Positions 44,865 through 56,815 of a stretch of 64,000 nt of DNA are shown here, one piece after another. The position numbers were made by a program, and so were the translations under genes. The stretch is from Periplaneta americana (lineage: Eukaryota > Arthropoda > Insecta > Blattodea > Blattidae): NCBI RefSeq assembly GCF_040183065.1, contig NC_091132.1, forward strand, positions 158,756,102 through 158,820,101, given 5' to 3'. Each line of letters begins with the position of its first letter. Positions within the stretch are counted from its first letter, which is position 1. The notes beneath the pieces were generated by a model. It ran no database searches. It was not told where the DNA came from and was given only the letters and a program-made list of their open reading frames with translations.

Positions 44865-45219
44865 GTGCATGCATTTTACGAATTGATTGATCGGTACTTC
44901 TCACTGTGTTAATAACGGGCAGCTATATTAGGAGACTAGAGGATATGATAGTTGCTCTCATTCTGTCTATTTCATCCTGTAGTCCTTCATGAATTTTCTC
45001 CACCCAATTTTCCTGGTAGAGAATGTTCACTAAATGTTATATCCAGTTTGAATTTTTTAACCACCACTGATAATTTTTATCAAGTCTAATTCTACTTTAA
45101 TGTTCAGCCCAGAATTAAGGGATGGGGGGGGGTCAATTAAAATTACTCTGCTGGTAGTGAGTAAACTTATGTTTTTGCCTGGTGTAGGAAATAAAGTGAA
45201 TTAGGTTTCTTGTAATTTT

Positions 45220-46320
45220 TCTTACAATCGGCATTTTATATAGTACCAAAATTGGAAATATGGAAGATATTGAGGAAGAGAGAGAAGAATAAGTAGTTAG
45301 TAAGGGTTATGGAATCATCCTAGAAGTCAGTAAAGAGACAAGTGAGGATTGATGGGTTTTTCTCAAAGAGATTTGAAATGAATAGAGAGGTAAAGGAAGG
45401 GGTTAGTTTGAGTCCATTGCTGTGTATTATTTTTATGGGTGAAATAATTAAAATAAGCAAAAGAAGGACAGCGAAGTTGAGAGTTTTTTATTGAAATTAG
45501 AGACCTGTATATAGCCAAGTGTTGCTGTATAGAGACTACATATTATTAATAGTAGTAGAAGCGGAGCAAAAATTACGAGAATCAGTGGTTGAATAGCAGA
45601 AATATTAAGAAATAAGAAAATGATGGTAAATACCAAAAAGAGCAAAGTAATGCAGATAGGTAGAATGGAAGAAACAATAGGTACAATCCATATTAATTGT
45701 AACAGGAAATAACTAGAACAGTGAAAACATATGAATATCTTGGAACTATTATACACCAAAATGGAAAAATAAATTAAGAAATATTAAACCGAACCAAGAT
45801 AGCCTGTAACATTTATTATCAATTAAGTAACTTAATATTTGGAAAAAGAGAAATACTGCCTAAAAAAAAACTACAGATATACAAATCCGTTATAGAGCCA
45901 ACCCTGCTGTGTGGAGGAGAAAGTTGGCCAGCAACAAATGAGAGAATAAGTAATATAACAGCAATTGAAATGAAATGCTACTGAATAATTGGAAAAACAA
46001 TTAGGGATAGAGTACGAAATGAGAAAATTAGAAAGGAATTCAAACAGAAATCAGTAGAAGAGAAGTTAAGAAGAAAAGAACTTAAGTGGTATGGGCACAT
46101 GGTGCAAATGAGAGAAGAAAAAAAACCAAAGCAAGTAATGGAGGCAAAGACGGAAGGGAGAAAAGGGAAAGGAAGACCAAGTATGATGTATATGGATAAT
46201 ACTGAGACAATGGCAAGGAAAAGAGGGAAGGAATTGGGGAACTGAGAAGAATGGCGAGGGATAGAGAAGAATGGAGGAGATGGATTGACGCAGACTTGGC
46301 GCTGTGAGGCAAAAGGGAAA
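45220..46320 (+). mobile_element. LINE RT remnant (family L-c)
   Basis: Plus-strand pieces read FFSKRFEMNREVKEGVSLSP (with LLCIIFMGEII), then near the end ELKWYGHMVQMREEKKPKQV, GRKGKGRPSMM and MARDREEWRRWIDADLAL. The ordering is that of an endonuclease-RT LINE, different from L-a. Stops are frequent. Confidence 0.75.
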
Positions 46321-47164
46321 GATGAGTAATTTTTCTTTTTAAATTTCTTTGATAGCTCAAGTCCATATGATTGCTGTAGACTAATTCTTGGTCCAGTTGG
46401 TGGCGTACACGCATCAAAGTCACAATTAACAAAGACATCTTCAGATTTCTGGTGTCATCTTCCTTCATTCTGTCGTTGCAGCCTCACACTGACTTATATG
46501 GGGAGGACCATTTAATCATGCTATTGAATCCAAACTTCTGGAATATACCAACAGACTGGATTGGGATGAATAAAATCAGACTAGACTCTGGAAATGTTAC
46601 GAGTTAAAAGGCCGTAAATGAAGTAATTGATCACAATAGAAGGTGGGAGAGTCCCCCTGATTATCTATATATGAGATATCTTCAATTTTTCTTTACACTC
46701 AGCAGAATACTTTCCTGGTCAAATCCATTTTCTGTTTTATTACTAACCTTCCTTTGTTTATTTTAGTTACATGCTTTTTATAAATCCAAAAATATCTTAA
46801 ATTGTTCGAAACTTTCTTACCAAAAATATTTCCATTACCAATTTTTCTGTAAGAGTTGGATCAATTGTCAATTTCGTTTCCCTGAATCCTACTCACCTTT
46901 CACCATCTCAGAGTAACATTCAAGTATCAATCTTATTTACTCTTAGAATTAACATAATGTTTATGCACTTCTTAATATGGGATGCTTCTTACAAAATGCC
47001 ATATTATTTTGTCTTTGTATTCTTTAAATTCGTTTACTTTTTTTTTTACCGAGAGTATTTGAACCTTTCATTGGATTAAGTAGGGTTTGAAATCAAGTCT
47101 ACAGCATATAAACTGCCGTGCATTGATTCTTGAACGATTGTTGCCGTAGAGCTTCCTTTTGCAG
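46321..47164 (+). other. intronic; partial fourth copy of the exon-B flank
   Basis: 46480-46610 shares GCAGCCTCACA, ATTGGGA-AATAAAATC and ACTAGA with 44455-44575, so the segmental duplication appears to extend here without an exon. No gene is seen. Confidence 0.45.
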
Positions 47165-47250
47165 GAGGAGACACGTGAGTTAAATAAAACGGAGGAGGAG
47201 GAGGTCAAACAGGAAGCAACAACAGAAGAGGATGAAATCCTTACTGAAGG
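47165..47250 (+). CDS. second zinc-finger gene, linker exon
   Basis: The acceptor CTTCCTTTTGCAG ends at 47164 and the donor is GG|GTGAGT at 47250/47251. The 86 bases encode 28 residues plus two bases, very acidic (EETRELNKTEEEEVKQEATT...). It enters in phase 0 and leaves in phase 2, exactly as exon 3 of the minus-strand gene, and fits the next exon at 51573. Confidence 0.75.
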
Positions 47251-47476
47251 GTGAGTGAAGTGTGTTGTTATTGGTTCACTGCTTTATTTAAATAATAAGG
47301 ACGGGGAATCAAAATTTGTAATCAGTAAGGTTCGGAAGTTCATAACCTAAAACTCACAGAAAAAGGACCTATAAAATGACCTCAAATGTCTAAAAATATG
47401 ACATTGAAATTAAAAAAAAAGACAACGACTTTAATAGTAATATACAAACAAAATAATAGTATACTTGGATCTGTGA

Positions 47477-47745
47477 GATCCACACCTGTGGAGTAAAGGT
47501 TAGCGCGTCTGGCCGCGAAACCAGGTGGCTCGAGTTCGATTCCCGGTCGGGGCAAGCTACCTGGTTGAGGTTTTTTCCGTGGTTTTCCCTCAACCCATTA
47601 CGAGCAAATTCTGGGTAACTATTAGTGCTGAACCCCGGACTCATTTCACCGGCATTATCACCTTCATCTCATTCAGACGCTAAATAACCTAAGATGTTAA
47701 TAAATCGTCGTAAAATAGCCTACTAAAATAAAAAAAAATACAATT
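47477..47745 (+). mobile_element. tRNA-derived SINE (family S-a)
   Basis: A full-length copy: CCACACCTGTGGAGTAAAGG, B box GAGTTCGATTCCC, body GGTTGAGGTTTTTTCC, 3' A-rich. Flanks GATCTGTGA at 47468-47476 and 47746-47754. Confidence 0.9.
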
Positions 47746-48530
47746 GATCTGTGAAAAATACATTGCCACAAACTCAGTCACTAACTCTCGCAAAAAACTT
47801 TGTCTGCTTTGTTTCATTTTTCGACATTTTTACGTCTTCTCTTGTGTCACAAAATATACTGACTGCGGGCACTGCGGCTGCAATATTTGTTCTGTTGCAT
47901 TGAATGAGGGGAAGCATGTAACACACATGAACAGGAGTCAAGGCTGATGTAACCATAAGAAAAATTCTTTCAAGATACAATCTGCAGTATGTTCTCGAAT
48001 ATAGAGTACGACATTATCATAAAAATGTCCGTTCTTAAGCAGAAAAGAGAAGAAAATGCAACAAAAAAGTAAAACATTTCCTAAAAAATGATCAATAGAC
48101 AAAAGACCAGAAAATGCAAAAAAAAAAAAAAAATGCTACATAGAAGTAAACTGTATTAGTTCGTATTGCGGAGAAACGAGTTTGTATTGCATCCTGCATT
48201 GTTTGTGATTTCTCAGAAGACAGATATTTCATCAACTTCCGAGCCCTATTAATGAATTTCAATATGAGTATTTTTGAAATGAAGGACTCATTATTCTTGA
48301 GTGTCATTTCGACCTGTAAAACTGTCTATATGTCTCTATTTCTTTTTGTCTATCTCTGTGGCTCTGTCTCTCTTTATATGTTTCTCTCTTCTTCTTTTTT
48401 TCTGTCCATCTATTCATCCGTTTATAAGTATCTGTGATAGTCTATGTCTTCATCCTTCCATCTATTCACCCACAAATCCATCCAACTAAATATAGAAGTC
48501 CACGTATACAGCAATTTTTAAGGATATTAA

Positions 48531-48822
48531 AAGGTAAAGGTATCCCTGTAACATGCCATGAAGGCACTTGGGGGGCATGGAGGTATAGCCCCATGCTTTC
48601 CATGACCTCAGCATTAGAATGAGGTGGTGTGGTCGGCACCACGCTCTGACCGCCTTTTACCCCTCGGAAAGACCAGGTACTCAATTTTATAGCAGGCTGA
48701 GTCAACGTCAGGGCGGTTCTGAAAGTTTGACAACGAGAAAAAATCCTGTCACCACCCGAGATCGAACCCCGGACTTTCCAATCTGTAGCCAGCTGCTCTA
48801 CCAACTGAGCTACCCGGCCGCC
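48531..48822 (-). mobile_element. tRNA-derived SINE (family S-c)
   Basis: Minus strand: GGCCGGGTAGCTCAGTTGGT (A box), GGTTCGATCTCGGG-type B box, then a GC-rich body with GTGGTGCCGACCACACC. Flanked by a 13-bp duplication TTAAGGATATTAA (48518-48530 and 48823-48835). Confidence 0.92.
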
Positions 48823-49334
48823 TTAAGGATATTAACTTCCTTGTAAGTGATTTGTTCTCATTTTCCGATTTGCACTCTCCAAACCCTAAAAGTGAATGGC
48901 AATAATGTAATCTGTCCATGTTTAACTTGAAGGTTTTATTATGTTTACATCATTATATAATGATTCAGTTGCTGGAGCAGGTGGAAGTTGTAAACTATTT
49001 CTCATGTATTGTCATACTGGACAATGAAGAAGAAACTGTCATGGAGAAATACATAAAAAAATACAGCTGCAAAGAATCTAATATTTCGAAAAATATGTCT
49101 GCTAAAATGTAGTTCTGTCAAATTGCAAAATTTGTCGTGATCCATAGCTCAAGCAAAAAGTAATGTCATAAAAGTACTCATATTTGTACACTGGTTAGTG
49201 ATGGTAAGTGAGTTGTCCCTCAATGCAGGCCCTCACTCTTGAATTTCTGGCATCGAAACTACAGAAATATATTTCGGGAAAGGGTCTCTTATTAATCCAA
49301 AAGAAAATGTACTTCCATGTAAGTTATAGTTACA

Positions 49335-50490
49335 TACTTACAAACGGCTTCCAGTGAAACTGGAGGTTCATTGCCGCCCTCACATAAGCCGGTCATCGGT
49401 CCCTATCCCCAGCAAGATTAAACGAGTCCTACCGTCATATTCCACCTCCCTCAAATCCGTTTTAATATTATCTCCCTTCTACGTCTCGGCTTCCTGAAAT
49501 GTCTTTTTCCCTCCGACCCTACAGCTAACACTCTCTTAAGCATTTCTGGGTTCGAGCATATGTGCTACATGCCTTGCCCATTTCAAAAGTCTGGATTTAA
49601 TATTCCTAATTATGTTAGGTGAAGAATACAACACGTGCAGCTCTGCATTGTGTAACTTTCTCCATTCCCTTGTAACTTCATCCCTCATAGCCCCAAATAC
49701 TTTCTTAAGCATCTTTTTTAAACACCACTTAACCTCTGTTCCTATCTCGAAGTGAGAGTCCAAGTTTCACAACCATACAAAACTGGTTATAAAACTGTTT
49801 TATAAATTGTAACTTCCAGTTTTTTGAAAGGAGACTGGATGACAAAGCTTCTCAATCGATAATAACAGCATTTCCCATATTTATTTTACGTTTAATTTTC
49901 ACTCGAGTGTCATTTATATTTGTTACTGTTCGTTCAAGATATTTGAATTTTTCTATCTCGTAAAAGGATAAATTTCTAATTTCTATATTTCTCTTTAGTA
50001 ATATATTCTGGTCACGAAACATAATATATTTTGTCTTTTCGGGATTTACATCTGTTTACTTGCTTCAAGTAAAATTCCCATATTTTCCCTAATAGTTTGT
50101 GCAAATTCTCCTAGCATATTCACGTCATTCACAAGTGATGTAACCCGTTCAATTACAAACCCTGCTTGATTTCCTGTAATTTACTATATTACATATTACA
50201 GACTAAAGTTAAAAAGTAAAGGTAATAGTGCATCTCCTTGCTTTAGGCTGCAGTGATTTGAAAAATTGTGATATAGAAATTGGCATATACGAACTCTCCT
50301 GTATGTTTCACTGAGACGCATTTTAATTAAACTAGGTTCATGGAATAATAAATTAAATAAAAATATTATATAGTACTTCTCCCTTAACCGAATCATGTGC
50401 CTTTTTTAAATCTATGAGTAACTGATGTACGGTACTGTTATACTCCCATTTTTGTCCAATATCTCAAATACAAAAAATCCCATCAATTTT
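49335..50490 (-). mobile_element. LINE copy (family L-a), degraded
   Basis: Minus strand carries MRLSETYRRVRICQFLY, SLKQGDALLPLLFN, KKVFGAMRDEVTREWRKLHN and SRLLKWARHVAHM. The 3' end at 49335 has TTACTTAC. Many stops. Confidence 0.85.
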
Positions 50491-50504
50491 CGATCTGTCA
50501 CACC

Positions 50505-50705
50505 AAAAACCACTTTGGTTAAAATCCTGGTTGGGATAAGTTATCTGGTTGAGGTCTTTTCCGGCTTTCCCTCAACCCATGAAGACGAAAATGCTGTGTA
50601 ACTTTCGGTGCTGGACTCTGGACTTATCCCCCTAGCGTTTTCACCTTCATCTCATTCAGACACTAGATAACCATAGCTGTTGATAAAGCATCGTAAAATA
50701 ACCAA
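50505..50705 (+). mobile_element. SINE S-a body fragment
   Basis: GGGATAAGTTATCTGGTTGA, TTTCCCTCAACCCATGA and CACCTTCATCTCATTCAGAC identify the body; the tRNA head is mostly gone. It abuts the LINE copy. Confidence 0.8.
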
Positions 50706-51572
50706 GTTAAAAATCTCTTTATGAGAATTACCTTCAATTACTCCTAAATATTTTGTGCGAGATCGTGTGTATTTGCTTGCTTTCCGCGCATAACCAATAC
50801 GCGGTAAGTGTGAAATACCACATTCAGTATTCCCAATGTAACACACACAACAATTTCCCTATTCTTACCGCTTAAGCATCATATTCATTTTACTGCTTTA
50901 GGCTTTTAACATATTATTTTTAAAGACGTTCAATATAGTAATAATTATAAATTGGAAACTTACCACTGCAATTTCACCTAAATTGCACTGTTAACTATTG
51001 TTTTTAAATATTTGCAAAAATTAAGTAAACTCTACAACACCACAAAAGTTACTGCATTTGTAATGCAAGTAAAATTAAAGAAGCCGTGAAAAAATCAAGA
51101 TACCAGACTCATCATAGACTGGGGGAAAAAAAAGACAGACGTATATCACGGCCTGCTGCAGTATAGTAAACACAGAAAACATTTTATAGGAACAATGTTG
51201 AAGATAGATATATTTGTTTTCCAAAGTTGCCGTCATTGAACAGAAACCAAGATGGAGATTTCATTGCAACTAATTAGAAATTCCTCTTTCAGGTATGTAA
51301 TAAACGATCTTCGCACAAAATAATGTACAATACACGTGCGGTATGTTTGTTTTCATGTTCTCGGAAATTAAAAGAGCTCACCTACATTTCGCTTTTTCAA
51401 TCTTTTCCTCGAACATGAAAACGTCAACATACCGCTCTTGTAACGCATATTACTATTTCGGCATTAATTACTAATTACTAACTATATCTTTGTGTTGGAT
51501 GTAGTTTTGTTATTGCTGATCTGTTCTACTGTGGTCATTATTGCTTGAAGTAAGAGCATATTTTCTTCACAG
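50706..51572 (+). other. intron before the finger exon; nothing recognised
   Basis: About 51110-51470 has a mixed sequence with two GAAACCAAGATGGAG-like stretches, possibly a repeat; I could not define its ends. Confidence 0.4.
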
Positions 51573-52440
51573 AGTTGGAGTCCCATCTTCCTGCGACAAT
51601 ATTACAAAAGATGAGCGTGTGGAGACAGGTGAGAATACATGCAAGAGTGATGTTAGTGGAATGTGGTTTTTGAGTCGGCAAGGCTCAAAAGGAATGCTTT
51701 TAGATACGCTTCATTTGCAATGTTTGTGAAAAGAATTGTTTGAAGTTGGATCATTTCAAAAGATATGCACGCGTACACACGAGCGAGAAGCCATTCCGTT
51801 GTGACACATGTGGAAAGGCATTTTCTGAATCGAGTAATCTGAAAAATAATGCACGTGTATAGACGTGAGAAGTTACTCGATTGTATTATAATATCTGTAA
51901 AGACATTTGCGTTATTTTGTATGGGTAATCTAAAAAGGCATGCTCTTGTGCACAGGGGAGAAAGTATTTAGTTGTGATATGTGTGGAAAGCAGGGGCGTA
52001 TTTTGCGGGCTACCGGCGGTAGCCCAAGGAAATTACAAAAGAAAAAGTTTATAATATAACATAATGTAATAATTTTGTATTATTAGTTTTACCATAGTAA
52101 TTAAAATTAAACTAATTGTTAGATATATTTTGTGTAATAATAGGGTCAGCGGTAGCCCAAACCCTTTAACCAGTATACGCCACTGGTGGAAAGAAATTTT
52201 CGGAATCTCGTATACTAAAAAAAGGATGCACTTGTACACACGGGGGGAGAAGGCATTCAGTTGTGATATATGTGGAAAGAAATTTTCTGAATCTCGTATT
52301 CTAAAAATGCATACAGTGCACACAGAGAAGGCATTCAGTTGTGATATATGTGGAAAGAAATTTTTCCCATCTCATAGTCTAAAAAGGCATGCACTCAAAC
52401 ACACGGGAGAAGGCATTCAGTTGTGATGTGAAAGTGGTAG
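51573..52440 (+). pseudogene. second zinc-finger gene, broken finger exon
   Basis: The acceptor TTTTCTTCACAG ends at 51572. The first base completes the Gly codon from the linker exon, then GVPSSCDNITKDERVETGEN continues to a TGA at 51727-51729. The fingers follow in another frame: CNVCEKNCLKLDHFKRYARV, then CDTCGKAFSESSNLKNNARV and a stop. Later fingers read [20 protein letters not shown] and [17 protein letters not shown]. At least three shifts or stops occur, and a 195-bp MITE interrupts one finger. The remaining fingers are about five, all unlike the [10 protein letters not shown] type of the minus-strand gene. Confidence 0.85.
51991..52185. mobile_element. hAT-type MITE, 195 bp, inside a zinc finger
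   Basis: The ends CAGGGGCGTAT and, inverted, CAGTGGCGTAT are flanked by perfect GTGGAAAG duplications (51983-51990 and 52186-52193). The target is the CGK codons of a finger. GGTAGCCC occurs near both ends. Confidence 0.93.
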
Positions 52441-52487
52441 TCTAAAGAAGAATGCACTCGGTACACACGGGAGAATTAATTCATTTG

Positions 52488-52770
52488 TACAATGCGTGTA
52501 GTTGCTGTTAAGTTTAAGTCTGTATTAGTGTCTTAAAAAAGATTTGTTTCTGTTATAGCAAAATCATCAGCACAAAGACAACGTGAATTTAGGCAACGTA
52601 TGAAGGAGCAGGGCCGATATGAAGAATGGAAAGAAAAAGAGAAAGTCAGAAGTAGGAAGAAAAGAAATGCGCTCAGAAAAACTGAACTTGGAAGAGAACT
52701 ACTTAAAGCAAAAAACAGAGAACATAAACGAGCTCAGAGATTGAGAGAGAATACTCGTTGCAAGTCTAGT
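52488..52770 (+). pseudogene. duplicated exon block, copy 1 (basic coiled-coil segment)
   Basis: After a plausible acceptor (CTGTTATAG, ending at 52559) the strand reads SSAQRQREFRQRMKEQGRYE, EWKEKEKVRSRKKRNALRKT and HKRAQRLREN. A highly similar block lies at 54107-54372. The segment is strongly basic and heptad-like. It matches the N-terminus of a repetitive uncharacterised arthropod family ('QREYR-x-R-x-K-x-QGRYEEW...'). In this copy the family sequence stops at about 52770 and unrelated sequence follows. Confidence 0.65.
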
Positions 52771-52888
52771 CTCATCAGAATGCTCAAATGTAAATATTTT
52801 TCTAAACAGCATAATAAGCAATGGAATAAGTTAAAAATTCTTCTCAAATTCAAATTTTACATTTTAATGAAAACGAAAAAGTACTTAA

Positions 52889-53263
52889 TCATTTTTCTCT
52901 AAAATAAGTTTTTCTGCGAACAAGTAGTGTGACAAAAATGTCAGATCGCAACTGCGCGTATTTTTCTGACTTCATACTCTCAGTTACAGGCCGATTATTT
53001 AGTCCTGACAGCTCAGCAACGCGAAAGAGGGGAAGTAATAGGACTAGTGGGGAGAGTTCCGGAGTTGAGATAAGGGCAAACGGTCGGTAAAGGAATGCAG
53101 TACAGCTTAACTGTACTGGAAACACAACGCTATACAGCATGAGTGACATGCGACCGCTCTGACTGCAGGCGACAGACTAGCCTGAACATCCCTTGGCCTG
53201 ACCTAGGTGCACATTGCCAGCGACTGTCAGGATAAATAATCGTACTGTACTACTGTTTGGTCA
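52889..53263. other. no gene recognised
   Basis: GC content is higher than the surroundings and the region is likely repetitive, but no ends or coding region could be set. Confidence 0.4.
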
Positions 53264-53271
53264 GTAGTAAG

Positions 53272-54074
53272 TAGGGATCGGATTTTTATGTAATATCAAG
53301 GTGTGAAATATGTACATATTTATGTAAGAAAAATAAGCTGAATTTGTACCAAAATATGTAAAGTCATGAAAATATTTAATATCAATATCTGCGCTGGTTT
53401 GTATTGTTAAGCCTAGATATTTGTAGTCTGGTACAATTTTTATTTTTCTGTTCTTCATGAGGATTTCTACTGTTTCTGGTGCTCTTCCGCCGTTTCTGAG
53501 TATCACCAATTCTGTCTTGTTCACATTTATATCAAATTTGTTTATATTGCACTATTTTACCATGATGTTTATTGTTTCTTGTAACTTTGTAAGTTCTCTA
53601 GACCCTACTACTATGTCGTCCGCCTATGCGTATGAGAATATTCCCTTCTTGATTTTTACAATACAAAGTAGTTGTATGAGAAAGGTTGCCTTTTGTTCAC
53701 TTATATTTACAGTGAGCGGTATGGGGTGAGTGCCTCTTTTACTTCCTGGAAATAATATGTTATATTTCGTCCCGAAATATATCCTTTCTCGGGTAGGTAA
53801 GTAGGATTTTTAAATCTGTGTATTTCAAATTGTAAACTTCCCAAGCAGAAGTTTTCTTTTTCCTTTTAAAGAAGTAAAAATGAATAAAACCCCGAAATAT
53901 GTAGATTTATATAATACCAAACCATAATATGTAATGTGGGGTAAATATGTAAAAATATGTAGTATCAAATTTTAATATATTAATGGTAATTACAAGATTC
54001 GCAAAGATTTGTTATTTATATACGGTTAGGTTCAAAGGAATATAATATGTAATTACATAAAAATCCGGTCCCTA
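53272..54074. mobile_element. non-autonomous hAT element, sharing TIRs with 37773-39950
   Basis: The left end TAGGGATCGGATTTTTATGT and the reverse complement of the right end, TAGGGACCGGATTTTTATGT, are flanked by GTAGTAAG (53264-53271) and GTAATAAG (54075-54082). The sequence CGGATTT(A/T)TATG and the AATATGTA motifs near both ends match those of the intact hAT. A LINE piece sits inside. Confidence 0.8.
53395..53755 (-). mobile_element. LINE RT fragment nested in the hAT element
   Basis: The minus strand reads FSYAYADDIVVGSRELTKLQ, INVNKTELVILRNGG and VPDYKYLGLTIQT. The YADD catalytic box is intact, but only about 110 residues of RT are present. Confidence 0.85.
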
Positions 54075-54106
54075 GTAATAAGTGAGACTTTGGTGAAGGT
54101 GTATAT

Positions 54107-55425
54107 GCGTGTAGTAGCTGTTAAGTTTAAGTCTGTATTAGTGTGTTGAAAACGATTTGTTTCTGTTATAGCAAAATCATCAGCACAAAGACAACGTGAA
54201 TTTAGGCAACGTATAAAGGAGCAGGGCCGATATGAAGAATGGAAAGAAAAAGAGAAAGTCAGAAATAGAAAGAAAAGAAATGCGATCAGAAAAACTAAAC
54301 ATGGAAGAGAATTACTTAAAGCAAAAAATAGAGAGTATAAACGAGCTCAGAGACTGAGAGAGAAACTGAGACTTTCAGACACTGCAACGCCTAACAGAGA
54401 TTTAAAAACAGACAGCATTATGGAAAATGGCAAAATGCAGAAAACGAGTCAAAGAAGCACTACACAACTCTCCAACCAAAGGAAAAGAACTCGCTGCTAA
54501 TTTAGTACGAAAGGAAGGCTTAATAATGAAAAACAAAGGATCTAACCGACGTTCACACAGCAATTCTCCAGTTCTATGAGGATGATACGATATCATAACA
54601 AGCCTCTGGGAGAGAAGGTTTCAGAAGAGTCCATATTAATGACGAAAGACAAGAAGTCCGCATTAGTGAAAGAAACACATGTACAATTTCTAGAGGACTG
54701 TGATAATATGTTAAAATGTTCTGTTTTATTTAACTACACTCGGAACTGCAGAGGTTATATCAGCGTCACCGGATGTGTCGGAATTCTGTCCCGCAGGAGT
54801 TCTTTTACATGCAGTAAATCTACTGACATGAGCCTGTCGCATTTAAGCACACTTAAATGCCATCGACCTGGCCCGGGATCGAACCCGCAACCTTGGGCAT
54901 AGAAGACCAGCGCTATACCAACTCGCCAGCCAGGTCGACGTGATAATATGTGTGTAGAGTTTTCGTAAATTTGCAAAACTACGTTCTGCTCATGTTCCTC
55001 TACAAAATGTCAGTCTCCACAGTGTTTATACCAGAATAATACATGAAAACATGAAATTTCTTCTCAAAGACTTCCAGAAGAAGCATGGTCCTATTGAGAA
55101 GGAATTTCTCAAGTTTATAGCCGAAGTGGAATGGAATCAGAGTAGAAGTGAATGTATGCATTCAGGCTGTGAGAAGTGCCCACTAATAAGTGAAATGGAT
55201 ATAACAGACGAAAAGGCTATTTCATTAATGTGACTGGAATCAGTGGACAATAAGTGACAGAAAACCCCAAATTGAGGTGAAAGAAGGTTCTGTTATTGAT
55301 TGCATAGAACAGCTATGTGATCATCTACCACGTTTCACAAACCATGTGTATGGGGAAAGGCAGCAGTCACAAGCATTTAAATATGTTGACAATAATGAAA
55401 CCATAAGGATCATTCCATAGTGACA
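54107..55425 (+). pseudogene. uncharacterised arthropod protein family, broken copy 2
   Basis: Past the duplicated segment (to 54372) other frames read WKMAKCRKRVKEALHNSPTK, then QFYEDDTIS, then FAKLRSAHVPLQNV after the SINE at 54712-54939, then HENMKFLLKDFQKKHGPIEK and ECMHSGCEKCPL, and finally VKEGSVIDCIEQLCDHLPRF and HVYGERQQSQAFKYV. The order of these segments corresponds to a family of unknown function repeated in arthropod and cnidarian genomes. At least four stops or shifts occur. A possible C-terminal piece is at 57720-57975. Confidence 0.6.
54712..54939 (-). mobile_element. tRNA-derived SINE (family S-b)
   Basis: Reverse copy of the family at 30836-31064. Flanked by GTGATAATATGT (54700-54711 and 54940-54951). 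It interrupts the pseudogene. Confidence 0.93.
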
Positions 55426-56100
55426 CACGTAACATTTTTAAAGTACCTAACTGTGATCTTCACAGGATATTTAATTAAATACTTAGTAGTTCATGAAGAA
55501 GGCATTAATCTTTTAAGATAAGCATTCCTAAATATAAACACTAATTCTTAATGAAAACGAATAATTAATAATGTAAAAAATATTAAATTTGTATAGTGTG
55601 ACACACGAACATTTTCTTGCCACTTTATGTATCACCAAAATGGAAAATGTTCGTATTATTATGACAAATGAAATAAATACAGTCAGTTGTTTTCCAAACA
55701 ATTAAGACACTTGTGTAGTACATATAATTGCTATATCACAAACTTCAAAAACAAAATTAGTGCCATTAAGAAATTAAATTTTGCAAGTATGTTGTGACAC
55801 ACGAACATTTCTGTCATGTTGGTTACTAATTGTTTTAAATGCACTATAATACATCACTTCTTCTGAAAGACTTATACACTATGCCTACACTTCTTATTAT
55901 ACAAAACAACACTATGTTACACTAAAGTACACTTTTAAATTTAAGATATCCACGGTTGTTTACAACCATATGTGGTGATATTTACTGTGCAATGTCATGT
56001 GACGAATATACCAATATAGTACTTCCCTTCCTTGGACATCACAGACACTTTAAATTCTTCGCCATCACAAGCTTTTGTAACTTTACTTGTATATTTGATG
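55426..56100. other. AT-rich; recurring GTGACACACG motif
   Basis: TGACACACG-AACATTT recurs at 55421, 55599 and 55795 and in part at 57190. No coding region is seen. Confidence 0.5.
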
Positions 56101-56290
56101 TTTTTTTTTTTTTTTTACTTGGTCATGTAACGACACTCTATCAACGAGTAGATTATTTAGTGTCAATGAGATTGGTGACAGGGAAATGGTACTTGGCGAG
56201 ATGAGGCCTAGGATTCGCCATAGATTACCTGACATTCGCTTTACGGTTGAAGAAAAACCTTAGAAAAACTCAACCAAGTAATCAGTCCAA
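56101..56290 (-). mobile_element. SINE-like element, S-a relative
   Basis: Poly-T, then ACTTGGTCATGTAACGACAC, GATTATTTAGTGTCAATGAG and AAAAACTCAACCAAGTAATC, parallel to S-a but diverged. Confidence 0.6.
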
Positions 56291-56689
56291 CTTAAATTCT
56301 TGAAAATACTATCTAAAAATGTTCAAAATGAATAAATATTTATATCAATAGAACAAATAATATAGATTTTAAAAGGGCTCACTTTCAGAATTGCTGCATG
56401 ATACGTAGGGTAAGTTAATTAATGTTATTAAATAAAAATATTTCAAATTAATATCAGAAATTTAGTACCATTTACCTAATGTGCAAATAATTACACCAGT
56501 TTATTTATACATAGGCCTAATATGGTGGCTGCCTACTTTATCATAAAAATGTACTGTATAAGCCTGTTTTTTTGCATCAAATAAATTAACAATAACCAAT
56601 TTTTGTAAGTTTTTAACTCAAGGAATTAATAGACATAAATTAAATGTTTTATGCTAATTTTAGGCCTACATACTATATTTTTACAACAA

Positions 56690-56815
56690 TTGTTATTTAG
56701 TCAACTGTCCAAAAACGGAACCTCACAAGTGATACCAAGAAGGCACCACTTATGAGGCAACTAGGCCAGGAGATAATGGGTAGCATGGCCAGTTCCTTTC
56801 CCCCTTACAACAGTT
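56690..56815 (+). repeat. solo copy of the fold-back repeat arm
   Basis: TTATTTAGTCAACTGTCC, CACTTATGAGGCAACTAGGC and AGATAATGGGTAG-GGCCAG match the arms at 21788-22055. Confidence 0.85.
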
